From contig CAYTJQ010000028.1 in the NCBI GenBank assembly GCA_964438205.1, positions 1 to 41,049 of the forward strand: DNA of 41,049 nucleotides. Reading direction: 5' to 3'. Every line of letters begins with the position of its first letter. Position 1 is the stretch's first letter. Source of the DNA: Pseudohaliea sp964438205 (GTDB lineage Bacteria; Pseudomonadota; Gammaproteobacteria; Pseudomonadales; Halieaceae). The notes under the pieces were generated by a model. The model did not search any database, was not told the origin of the DNA, and saw nothing but the letters and a program-made list of their open reading frames with translations. Made by a program: the position numbers and the translations under genes. Below, in pieces: positions 1 to 8,900 of the stretch.

Positions 1-216
1 GAGGGCAAGCTGCAGACCCGCAAGTGGCAGGCCCAGGACGGCTCCGACCGCTACACCACCGAGGTGATCGCCAACGAGATGCAGATGCTCGACAGCCGCG
101 GCGGTGACCAGGGCGGACAGCAGCAGAGCGGCGGCGGCCAGGGGGCGCCGCAGGATCAGCCGGCCCCGCAGGGCGGCGGCGCCTTCGACGACATGGACGA
201 CGATATACCGTTCTGA
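1..216 (+). CDS. ssb: Single-stranded DNA-binding protein (SSB), C-terminal part
   Basis: The reading frame is open from the first base and ends at a TGA, giving 71 residues of a protein whose start lies left of the window. The first ~33 residues (GKLQTRKWQAQDGSDRYTTE followed by VIANEMQMLDSR) match the last strands of the bacterial SSB OB fold. A Gly/Gln/Pro-rich linker follows, then an acidic tip ending DDDIPF. That tip is the canonical SSB docking peptide for replication and repair partners. The protein would coat single-stranded DNA during phage replication or recombination. It is the first of three closely spaced plus-strand genes (SSB, DUF4224, integrase). Only the start is missing; the identity is secure from the tail alone. 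Confidence 0.93.
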   Translation, partial: EGKLQTRKWQAQDGSDRYTTEVIANEMQMLDSRGGDQGGQQQSGGGQGAPQDQPAPQGGGAFDDMDDDIPF

Positions 217-285
217 AAGATATACCCCGGACCGAGCAGGCGGGGCCGAGCCCCGCCACGGCCACCAACACCAGGAGGACGCAGC

Positions 286-507
286 GTGAGCCTTTGCCTC
301 ACCTCTGACGAACTGTGGGAGCTCACCGGCTACCAGCTCCCCGCCAGGCAGCGGGGATGGCTGGAGCGGCACGGGTGGCACTACGCCGAGGACCGGACGG
401 GGCGGCCCAAGGTCAGCCGCGCCTATGCCGAGCAGATGCTGTCAGGCGGAGCCGGGGCCCCTTCCCGCCCCGAACCGGATTTCTCCAAGCTGAAGAAAGC
501 CGGCTAA
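286..507 (+). CDS. DUF4224 domain-containing protein
   Basis: This 73-residue protein starts at GTG, chosen because an AGGAGG ribosome site (273-278) lies 7 bases upstream. The core LTSDELWELTGYQLPARQRG, followed by a conserved Trp and a region ending in GRPKVSRAYAE, is the DUF4224 signature. These small proteins are commonly encoded just upstream of phage tyrosine integrases. The fold looks like a small helix-turn-helix in which the pattern 'L-T-x-E-L-x-x-L-T-G' forms the first helices, so a role as excisionase or integrase regulator is plausible but inferred. It ends one base before the integrase ATG, so the two are probably co-translated. Confidence 0.85.
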   Translation: MSLCLTSDELWELTGYQLPARQRGWLERHGWHYAEDRTGRPKVSRAYAEQMLSGGAGAPSRPEPDFSKLKKAG

Positions 508-508
508 C

Positions 509-1546
509 ATGGAGGGCATGGGCCGGCCACGCAAAAGCGACACGGGTTTACCCCGCCGCATGCACTGGAAGAACGGGGCCTACCGCTACCTGACCTCTGG
601 CCGGGGCGGTCAGGGCCGCCGGTGGATCCGGCTGGGAACAACCTGGGACGAGGCCCTGGCCGAGTATGCCCGGCTGGAGGCCGAGGCATCCGGCGCCACG
701 CCGACAACGGTGAGCGGGATCATCGCCCACTACCGGGCCGACGTCCTCCCGACGCTCGGCAAGGAGACACAGCGCGGTTACCGTGGCCGCCTCAACAACC
801 TGGAGGCCGTATTCGGCCACGTCGGCATCGAGGACGTGGAGCCCCACCACGTCGCCCGCTACCTCGACGAGCATCCCCACAAGACCGCCGCGAACCGGGA
901 CAAGGCCGTTCTCTCTGCGGTCTACAGCTACGCCCTGCGCCGGGGCCTGGCTACCCGCAACCCCTGCCGCGAGATCCGCCGGCACACCGAGCGCCGCCGG
1001 GAGCGGTACGTGACCGACGAGGAGTTCCTGGCCGTGCGCGCCCTCGCCCCCGAGGTGCTGGCCGTCGCCATGGATCTCGCCTACCTCACCGCCCGCCGGC
1101 AGGGCGAATTGCTGGCCCTGCGCTGGAGCAGCGTGACCGACGAGGGGGTACAGGTGCAGACAAGCAAGGGCGGCCGGCCGGTGATCATCGAGCGAAGCCC
1201 GGCCCTGGATGCCGTGCTGGACCGGGCCCGGGCGCTGCCCGCCAACCAGGTATCCAGCGTATACGTGATCTGCACCCAGCGCGGCGAACCCTACACCGCC
1301 AACGGATTGCGCAGCGCCTGGGTGCGAGCCCGGGACAAGGCCTTGAAGCAGGAGCTCATACGGGAGGCGTACACCTTCCACGACATCCGGGCCAAGGCGC
1401 TGACCGACTACAACGAGCGCGGGGAAGATGCCCAGGCGCTGGCCGGCCACCGAAGCAGGTCCACCACCGAGGTCTACCTGCGGTCGAAGAAGCTGCAGAA
1501 GGTCCAGCCGCTGACCAGCCCGGGGGCAGCCGGGAAGGGGGAATAG
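509..1546 (+). CDS. int: Tyrosine recombinase / phage integrase
   Basis: The 345-residue protein has the layout of lambda-type integrases. An N-terminal basic arm-binding region (GRPRK, then a three-strand-like segment GAYRYLTSGRGG) is followed by a SAM-like core-binding domain at about 70-165 and a catalytic domain at about 170-330. Visible catalytic residues are Arg in TARRQGE (~195), Lys in SKGGRP (~219), HxxR in HDIR (~291), His in GHRS (~313) and the Tyr nucleophile in TTEVYLR (~322). It should recombine attP with a host tRNA-Asn gene. Its stop lies 1 base before the first TGTATACAA palindrome of the proposed attP, the usual int-attP arrangement. An internal ATG at 518 (MGRPRK) is an alternative start; neither has a strong ribosome site. 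Confidence 0.95.
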   Translation: MEGMGRPRKSDTGLPRRMHWKNGAYRYLTSGRGGQGRRWIRLGTTWDEALAEYARLEAEASGATPTTVSGIIAHYRADVLPTLGKETQRGYRGRLNNLEAVFGHVGIEDVEPHHVARYLDEHPHKTAANRDKAVLSAVYSYALRRGLATRNPCREIRRHTERRRERYVTDEEFLAVRALAPEVLAVAMDLAYLTARRQGELLALRWSSVTDEGVQVQTSKGGRPVIIERSPALDAVLDRARALPANQVSSVYVICTQRGEPYTANGLRSAWVRARDKALKQELIREAYTFHDIRAKALTDYNERGEDAQALAGHRSRSTTEVYLRSKKLQKVQPLTSPGAAGKGE

Positions 1547-1547
1547 C

Positions 1548-1620
1548 TGTATACAACCCGGATCGTGTGCCGCGCCATGCGGCGGTTTCCGGGCAGGTCT
1601 TGATCGGGGGTTTGTATACA
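1548..1620. repeat. Left pair of TGTATACAA palindromes
   Basis: Two copies lie left of the attachment core: TGTATACAA at 1548-1556 and TTGTATACA at 1612-1620, 64 bases apart. They share the palindromic centre TGTATACA with the right-hand pair. They are candidate arm-type binding sites for integrase or its directionality factor. Confidence 0.7.
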
Positions 1621-1677
1621 GCGCGGGGCGGTTTTTACGAGGAAGGACAGGCGTTTACTTGGATACTGGCGATCTTC

Positions 1678-1722
1678 CTGTTAATCACCTTGTCGCTGGT
1701 TCGAGTCCGGCCCGGGGAGCCA
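1678..1722 (+). other. tRNA-Asn 3'-half attachment core (partial tRNA)
   Basis: The segment reads as an anticodon loop CTGTTAA (anticodon GTT, Asn), a 3' anticodon stem TCACC, a 5-base variable loop, a T arm (GCTGG, loop TTCGAGT, CCGGC, fully paired with one T-G wobble), a 3' acceptor strand CCGGGGA, a discriminator G and an encoded CCA. The upstream 5' half (D arm and a pairing TCCCCGG acceptor strand) is absent, so this is not a functional tRNA. It is the copy a phage carries so that integration rebuilds the host tRNA. The exact crossover point and the left limit of identity need the host sequence. Confidence 0.88.
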
Positions 1723-1759
1723 AACAAGACAGGGAGTTAGGAGCATCGCCCTTGCTCTC

Positions 1760-1790
1760 TGTATACAATTCTGGAGGGGCTTGTATACAA
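1760..1790. repeat. Right pair of TTGTATACAA palindromes
   Basis: Two copies lie right of the core: TGTATACAA at 1760-1768 and the perfect 10-bp palindrome TTGTATACAA at 1781-1790. Their starts are 21 bases apart, two helical turns, so bound proteins would sit on the same face of the DNA. They are also about 125-150 bases upstream of the outer-membrane protein start and could influence its expression. Confidence 0.7.
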
Positions 1791-1913
1791 CTACCCGCCC
1801 CTCCGGGCCTTCCTGGCCCACCTCCACGCCCCCTTTCCGGCTACCTTCCGTCTCTCCCTCTCGACCGCCTGCGGTGGTACGGTGCGCCTGCACCGACACG
1901 CAAGGAGAGCACC

Positions 1914-2444
1914 ATGCTACGAGCAGTAATCGCCATCATCGCCCTGCTCCCGGCCGCCGCCCTGGCGGATGGGTACTTCGGTGCCCAGTACGGCCGCGGG
2001 TCCTACACCGAGGACGGGATCGATGCCACGGCCAATCCCGGGGTCGGGGTGCTTCGTGGAGGCGGGTTCATCAACGAGAACCTGTCGGTGGAGGGGCGCG
2101 TGGGGTTCGGGGTTGCCGACTCCACGGTGGCCGTCGGGACCGTCGATGCCACGGTCAGCGTGGACCGCACGATCTCCGGCTTCATCCGTGGGCATGCCCC
2201 GCTCGGGGATGACGGCAGCCTCTACGGTGCCATCGGGTACACCGACGGGAAGATGGAGGTGAGCGCGCCCGGGTACTACGCCAGCGAGAGCGATTCCGGG
2301 ATGTCCTACGGGGTCGGCATCGAGACCGACTTCGGTGGCGGGGGCGGGATTGGCCTGGAGTGGATGTCCTACCTGGACGGGACGAAGAACGGGATCGGGT
2401 ACGAATACTCGGCCCTCTCCCTGGGGTTCTACTCCACCTTCTAA
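1914..2444 (+). CDS. Outer-membrane beta-barrel protein (phage-carried accessory gene)
   Basis: The 176-residue product starts at ATG 1914, preceded by AAGGAGAG (1902-1909). Residues 1-18 (MLRAVIAIIALLPAAALA) form a signal peptide with an A-x-A cleavage site. The mature protein alternates polar and hydrophobic residues in Gly/Tyr-rich strands (YFGAQYGRGSY, SVEGRVGFGVADS, GSLYGAIGYTDGK, GGGIGLEWMSYLDG) and ends SLGFYSTF. A C-terminal Phe in an aromatic strand is the BAM-recognition beta-signal. This fits a small 8-strand OmpA/OmpX-like barrel. It sits directly beside attP, a usual place for lysogenic-conversion genes, and may alter the lysogen surface or block superinfection; that role is inferred. 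Confidence 0.82.
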   Translation: MLRAVIAIIALLPAAALADGYFGAQYGRGSYTEDGIDATANPGVGVLRGGGFINENLSVEGRVGFGVADSTVAVGTVDATVSVDRTISGFIRGHAPLGDDGSLYGAIGYTDGKMEVSAPGYYASESDSGMSYGVGIETDFGGGGGIGLEWMSYLDGTKNGIGYEYSALSLGFYSTF

Positions 2445-2498
2445 ACGGGCCCCATTCCGGCTTTTGCGGCCCCTCCCCGGGGCTGCTACTCTCCGACC

Positions 2499-2951
2499 AT
2501 GCCTCGAATGAATGCCCAAGCCATCATCGGCCTCGCCGTCTTCGTCGGGATCCCGGTCTACGCCATCGCCAGCTCTATCGACTACGACCGGTACTTCGCT
2601 CCTGAGCGGTACTGGCAGGAGCAGGTTGCGGGGGCGCGGCGGGCGGTTGAGTGGTCCGCCAGCCATGTCCAGGCTCGGCAAACCGAGCTGGAGCGGATGA
2701 AGGCCACGCATGACTCCCGGCTCCGGGAGGAGAGCGCCGACATGGCGGCCATCCTGCCCGCCGACGAGGCAAAGCCGGCTGCCCGGGAGAACGTCCGCCT
2801 CCGCACGGAAGTGGTGCGCGATCTGCTGGCCGACAACCGGGCAGCCCTGCACGAGGACTGCCAGGAGTTCCGCGAAGCGGTGGCCGGCCTCCTCGAGGCT
2901 ACTGGCTCCGCTCCCGGGAGCGGTCCACCGCTCCCATCGTCCTGCGAGTGA
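2499..2951 (+). CDS. Small membrane-anchored protein, unknown function
   Basis: The predicted 150-residue protein begins with a hydrophobic helix (IIGLAVFVGIPVYAIASSI, ~9-27). A long charged, mostly helical region follows (RYWQEQVAGARRAVEW to FREAVAGLLEA). This topology, one N-terminal anchor and a periplasmic coiled coil, resembles inner-membrane spanins, but no partner o-spanin lipoprotein is seen nearby and no family is recognised. It follows the outer-membrane barrel gene by 54 bases and has no clear ribosome site; ATG 2508 is an alternative start. Its 3' end overlaps the convergent giant late gene by 53 bases, so the last ~17 residues are compositionally constrained. Confidence 0.55.
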   Translation: MPRMNAQAIIGLAVFVGIPVYAIASSIDYDRYFAPERYWQEQVAGARRAVEWSASHVQARQTELERMKATHDSRLREESADMAAILPADEAKPAARENVRLRTEVVRDLLADNRAALHEDCQEFREAVAGLLEATGSAPGSGPPLPSSCE

Positions 2952-5900
2952 TCCGGTTCATCGCCCGGTAGATCCGGTCGATCTTCTCCCGCTTCTCCTC
3001 CGGCGACATATCGCTGCGGTAGACCCGGTCCATCTGGTTGCGCAGATCGGACATGCGCTGGGCGCTGCTGTTCGCCAGGTCACGCAGCCGCAGCTCGTCC
3101 CGGTGCCGGTCCACAACCTCCCGCGCCGCCTCCGGATCCTGGTTCTCCATGTGCGACTGCATGGTCCGATAGGCCTTGTTCGCCTTCTCCCGCAGGTCGT
3201 AGAGCTCGTCGGCGTAGCGGGTGGAGCGGGCCGGCTGGGATCGGTAGAAGGTGCCGATGACCGGGGCGTCGTCCCAGCGCCAGGACGGCTTGGTGGGGGC
3301 GCCCTCCGCCTCCCGCGTGAGCATGTCGGCCATGCTGAGGGCGTACATGCCCATGGTGCCCAGGTGGCCCTGCCACAGGTGCTCCATCTCCTTCGGCGAG
3401 AGGCCGGTGGCGTCCGAGAAGTTGGTATCGCCGAGGGAGGCGTTGCCGAGCACGCGCATGGTGTCGCTGGTACTGGCGTTGTACCGAGCGGAGTCGAGCT
3501 TGCCCTGGTCGGCCATGCCCTCGATGGGCGCGTCCCGGAAGGTGTCCCGGTTGGCCCAGACCTCGATCCCGGGCATGAAGGCCGCCGGCATGTCCATCCC
3601 GAACGCCTGGGCGAAGTTCCAGCCCAGCCGCTCCATGGAGTCGTCGTTCTCGTCCAGGCCCTGGTAGTTGCGGGCGATCCGCTCCGGCACGGTGCCGAAC
3701 AGCACGCCGATCTCGAAGGGCTTGGGGATCCGGAAGTGCTCGCCGCCGGCGAAGATGTGCCAGTACATATCCTTGTCCCAGTCCGGCAGCTCCTCGTATT
3801 CCTCGTTGCCCATGTTCATCGCCAGCAGGCCGAGGGAGAAGCCGACCAGGGTGGAACCGCGGGCCAGCACGCGGCCGGGGTGGCTGGCGCCGGCCCGGGC
3901 GATCTTGTAGTGGCCCTGGATCCGGGCGTTGAGGAACGGGATCACGTCGGTGGCCGCCTGGATGGCGGTGAAGTCCCCGCGCATGGAGTAGTCCATGAGA
4001 TCCTTGGCCTCGAACACGGCCTGGGCCTCGCTCTTGCCGGCCTGCTTGGAGGCCTCGTAGACCGCCTCCCGGGACGAGTTCTCCACGGCGTCGGCGATCT
4101 TGGTGTAGGCCTCCCAGACCTTCATGGGGTCGTCGATGATGGAGGCGATGTGCTCGTTCTGGGCGGCGGTGCTGTACCCCTTCTCGCGCATGGCCCGCCG
4201 GATGGAGCGGGTCACGTCGCCCGGGTCGCTGGCGTTGACGTACCCGCCCTGGAAGGAGGCGCCGGCGAACAGCATGCTCTGGAACGACTCGTCCTCGAAG
4301 ACCGACCGCTTCGCGCCCCGGAGGGAGTCGCCGAACATCTGGAAGTGGTCCTCGTTGATGGTCCAGGCGTTCATCATGTCCCGGATCCAGTTCCGGGCGA
4401 TGAAGTCCGGCGAGGAGGTGATCCCGCGGGTGAGCACGCGCTTGAAGCCGCGCATGACCCGCATGGCGACGTTGTTCAGGCTCTCCTCGCGGATGGCCGT
4501 CATGGAGCGCAGGAGCAGCGGGTCATTGACCTTGAAGTACCGGGCCTTGCCGTTGTCCATGACCCGGATGACGTCCGGGTCCGCCGGCGGCTTGATGGCC
4601 CACAGGTCGCGCACGCCCTCCAGCGCCTCCCGGGGTAGCAGGTTGGGATCCACGCCCTGCTCCTGGAGGTGCTTGCGGACCTGCTGCATGGGGATCCGGG
4701 CCCGTTCGGAGTCCATGCCCACCTCTTCCAGGATCCCGTTGCCCTCGGCGTTGATGGGCTCGGCGAAGTCCCGGCCGACGCTGCGGCCCTCGGTATCCAT
4801 GTCGCCCTGGCCGTTGAAGTTGATCGCCACCTGGCGGGCGGCGTGGTTCTTCATGGAGGCGTCCATGAGGTGGGTGAAGTTCATCACCAGGTTCTCGAGG
4901 GGGTCGTTCAGCCGCTCCTCGCCGCCCTTGAGCACTCGGATCCGGGAACTCTGGCCGGCCAGCTTCTGCGCGGCCCCACCCGGTCCGGTGGTGCCGCCGT
5001 CATCGGTGACGCGATAGAAGGGGATGTAGTCGGCGTGATCCCAGGCCGCCCGGCTGTTCGGGTCGATGAGGCCGGCCTGCTCGGCCACGTCGAGGACGGA
5101 CTTCTTGAAGGCGTCGAGCTCGGCGGCCACCTGCTCGAACTGGTCGAAGGTGGGCGCCTTCTCGGCGTCTTCCATGAGCTCCCGCACGTCGACCTCGGTC
5201 AGGTTGTTCTCCCGGCCCTCCTGCTGCAGGCGGCGGGCGCGGCGGGCGACCATCCAGCCCATGAAGCGGTCCAGGTCGCCCTTCACCGGGTCGAGGATGG
5301 GGAGAAGGCCCTTGCTGCCCTCCTGCTTCTGGATGATCCCGCTGTCCCACTTCGGCGCCCCGTGGTGGAGGATGGCCTGCATGGTGCTGGAGGTGCCGGT
5401 GGAGAGCCGGGCGGCCACGTAGGCGGATTGCTCGTGGGGGATGTTCCCCAGGATCCGCTCCTCGGCCCGCTTGATGCCGTGGAACTTGTCCAGGGTGCCC
5501 TGGATGAGGTGGTCGCGGTCGAACTCGCTGGCCCACTCCTGCATGACCTCGGACTTCTCCTCGAAGAGGGTCTTGCGGCCACCCAGGCCGGCCTTCTCCC
5601 GGGCGCGGGAGAGGCCGTCATCCTCGCCCCGGCTCATGCGCGGCTCCAGTTCGGCATCCAGGGCCGTCTCCACCCCGCCCCGCTCCACCACGCGGTGGGC
5701 CTTGCGGATGAGGGCGGCCAGGTCGGACTCGTTGAAGTCGAGGTTGAAGCCGAGCTTGCGCAGGGCGTCACGGATGGCGGCCACGGCCTGCTGGACGAGT
5801 TTCGGCTTCTGGCCGGTCTCGGCCAGGTGGGCCAGCTTCTCCTCGGCCACGATCTGGCGGTGGTCGACGTTGTTCACGTCGAAGTCGCCGTCGGGGAAGT

Positions 5901-8900
5901 AGCGGTCGATGATTTCCTGGTGGCCGCTCTTGCCGAAGGAGGTCCAGACCTTGTTGAGCGCCTGCTTGATGGCGGCCTCGTCGCCCAGGGCGCGGCGCAG
6001 GCCGTAGTGGCCCACGGCTTCGTGGAGCAGGATGCGCTCGGCCGTCTCCACGTCGGGAATGTTCTCGCCGATGAGGTGGATCTGGCCGCGGTGGTAGACG
6101 CCGCGCACCTCGCCCAGGGCGCCGTTGTGGTAGATGTCCAGCAGCAGCTCGCCGGGCAGCTGGAACTCGTTGTCCACGGCCTTGATGGGCGGGGCACCCT
6201 TCCAGTTGGCGGTGACCCGGTCGATCATCTCGGTGAGCTCGCCCCGGGAGACGCTGGGGTGGAAGTTGTCCGGGATGGGGGCGTTCTCCATCACCTCGCC
6301 GCCCCACTGGACAATCACGTCCTCCGCGGAACGGTCGGCGGTCTGCTCCGGCGCGGTGGCCTGGCGCTCGGCCTCGGTCAGGCCCATGCGGGTCTGGGTG
6401 TTGCGGGCTTCTACCTCGCCGGCCTGGCGCGTGTACCGCTCAAAGGCCTGGCCGTCACTCGGGCGGCTCAGGTGGGCATCCATCATGCGTTGGCTGGCAT
6501 CGATGAGGCGGCGCACAGCGGGTGCGTCAAACCCGCCGGCATCTTCCACGGCCTGGTTGTAGGCGCTGTTCAGCCGGCGCATCTCCCGGAGATCATCCTC
6601 GGTTCTGATCCCGCGTAGATCCTGCGGCGATTCGACGCCGTAGCGGTCCATGAGGGTAAGCGTATGGGCGTTCTGGGCCCGCAGGCGCTCGGCCACCTCG
6701 GGGGCGCCCTCCGCGGCCTCCCTGAAGTCGTCCTCGGCCCTGGTGAAGTCTTGCGAACGCTCCTGCTCCAGGGTCCTTTTCTCGGCGCTCTTGTTGCTGC
6801 CGCGAGCGAACCCCTCAATGCTCTGGATGCCGTGCTGGATCTCGTGGAGCAGAGTGCCGAGCTGGTCCAGCGCAGGGCGATCCGCGTTGATCCAGATCTC
6901 CCGCTCGTTCGGCTTGTATGTTCCGTTCTCCTTCATGCCACGGGCGGACACCACCGAAAGGCCCCGCAGGCGCGGGTAGGCGGCGAACAGTCGCGGGTGA
7001 TCGATGACCCGCTCCAGCTCCTCGGTCCACAGCTTCCCGGCCGTGCCGTTCTTGACCGGGAGGTAGCGCACGCCCTCGTCGCTGATCTCGAACCGCCACT
7101 TGTCGTCCGGGCCCTGGAACCACCCGGTACGCTGGCGCACCGTCTCCGGGTCCACGCCCTCGCCAAGCAGGCGGCGGGCATGGGCCAGGTTGTTCGGGTC
7201 CGAGGTCTTGGCGCGCTGGCCGGCGAAAGAAAAGGCGGGGCCCTCCAGTCCTTCAGGTTCGTCGCCATTATACTCGCGAGACTCACCGCTCTGGTCCACG
7301 CCCAGATCGGCGCCGGTGATCTTCTCGGCCTGGGTGATGGCGCGGTTGTTGAGGGTGGCCTGCCAGGCGTTGTTGGCGCGGGACCAGCGGAAGCCGGCGG
7401 CCTTGAGGGCGTCCCGGGTTTCCTGGCCGGGCTTCTGGTCGTGCTCCACGCGCAGGCGGCGGCCGGCGAAGTCGGCGGTCACCTGGCCGCCGTCGAACTC
7501 CGCCGTCACCTCGCCGCCGGTCGACTCGGCGACCTGCTCCTGTTGGCGGATCCCATCCAGCCGGGACCGAAGATCCTTGATGCGGGCGTTGTTGTTGCTG
7601 AGGGTGTGCTGGGAGAAGCCGACCCGGCCGGCGAAGTCCTTGGTCATGGCGTCGGCGGCCTGCTTGTCGGTGAAGCCGAGTTCATCCACCAGGGCCTGGC
7701 GCTTCTCGTCGTCGGTGCGCTTCTTGGATCGGATGATCTTGTTGGCCTGCTTCATCCGCTCCTGGGTCTGCTCGCGCTCGGCGATCTTCGCCTCCAGCCG
7801 CTCGGCGGCGTCGGCGTCGGTGGCGCGCACCGGTGCCTTCTCCGGCTGGAGCTTGCGGCGGATCGCGCCCCGCGCTTTCTTCTGCCAGTCCTCGAAGTCG
7901 CTGGCCTTCTTCTCGTAGGCGCTGCTCTTCTTGCGCTGGCTGCGCTCAGGGAACTTGGCCGGGCCGGCCACCATGGGGCTCATCATGCCGGCGCGGGCGT
8001 TGAGCATGGCCCGGTAGCGGGATAGGTACTCCTTCTTGTACCGGTTCAGCTCCTCCACCAGGTCGGCCCGCTTCTGGTCGGTGTCCGCCAGTGGCGCCAT
8101 CTGGTCGTAGAGGCCGGCCATGTGGCGCAGGTAGCCGGTCTGTTCCTGCATGGCGCGCACCTCGGGCGTCTGCGAGGTGCCGGAGTGGGCCTGCTCGGCC
8201 AGGTCGAACGGCAGGTCCTCGGCCGCGATGCTGGCATCATCGGGCATGCGCTCGGCCTCCTGGCGGGCCTTGTCCAGCGCGTCCCGTGCCTCGGCCATGG
8301 CGCCACGCGGGGCGGTCTGCTCGGCCCGCTCGGGCGCTTCCTGCTCGGCCAGCCACTGGATCTCCGAGTCCGGGATTTCGCCCTCATCCAGAGTTTCGAC
8401 CGCCTCGCCGCTCTCCCCAGCCTCTTCCCGAAGACGTCGACTCCACGACGGGGTGATTCCTTTGCGAACATCCTCAAGATCGCCTGAGCGGGCGATCTCA
8501 ATCAGCGACGTGTTCTCTTCCGCGAGTCGCCGGGTTGCTCGACGCGCCAGGGTCTCCGCCTGCTCGCCCGTTTCTTCATCGGCTCTTGATTCGGTGCGCT
8601 CGCCGAGCGGCCGGATCGCTTCCCGGGGCACCTCGGGCTGCTGGCCGAACAGGTACTCGTGCATGGCATCGCGGGAGGCCGGCGGGATGTCGCCCTGCTT
8701 CCTGGACGGCTGCTCGCCGCGGAACTGCAGGGCGTTGAAATCATCGCCGCGGGATTCGGCCTCGGCCACGGCATTGTCGATCAGCCACTGCGTGCTCTTG
8801 CGCAGGCCCTTGCCGTCGGCGTAGGGCGTCGTCTCGCGCCCGGAGCTGGTGCGGAAGATGTCGCCTTCCTTGATGGGACCGCCATCATCCGGCCGGCCTT

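Larger units (their letters stand above)
1548..1790. other. attP: Probable attP region (core plus arm sites)
   Basis: This non-coding interval lies between the integrase stop and the outer-membrane protein gene. It holds a 45-bp copy of the 3' half of a tRNA-Asn gene (1678-1722) and four near-identical palindromes reading TGTATACAA or TTGTATACA. Two palindromes lie to the left (1548-1556, 1612-1620) and two to the right (1760-1768, 1781-1790). A short host-identical core flanked on both sides by repeated protein-binding sites, next to int, is the architecture of a lambda-type attP. Which protein (Int, Xis or another) binds the palindromes is inferred. The rest of the 1547-1913 gap shows no gene. 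Confidence 0.8.

Noticed and set aside
1678..1722. Functional tRNA-Asn gene
   Set aside because: Only the anticodon-loop-to-CCA half is present; no D arm and no upstream strand that could pair with the CCGGGGA acceptor strand.
1548..1790. CRISPR-like array from the TGTATACAA repeats
   Set aside because: Repeats are 9-10 bp palindromes with unequal spacing (64, 148 and 21 bases), far too short for CRISPR and arranged around an attachment core.
1914..2444. Outer-membrane protein as a host chromosomal gene bordering a prophage
   Set aside because: The genes beyond it are phage virion genes without interruption, so no host boundary is visible on this side.
2499..2951. Inner-membrane spanin (Rz)
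   Set aside because: Topology fits, but no overlapping or adjacent o-spanin lipoprotein with a lipobox is seen and the gene is not beside the holin; left as unknown.
2710..6618. Long plus-strand open frames (up to ~650 codons) opposite the giant gene, and similar ones at 9919-11511, 18004-19497 and 23542-26064
   Set aside because: They are mirror frames produced by the high-GC codon bias of the minus-strand genes; they lack ribosome sites, recognisable domains and operon spacing.
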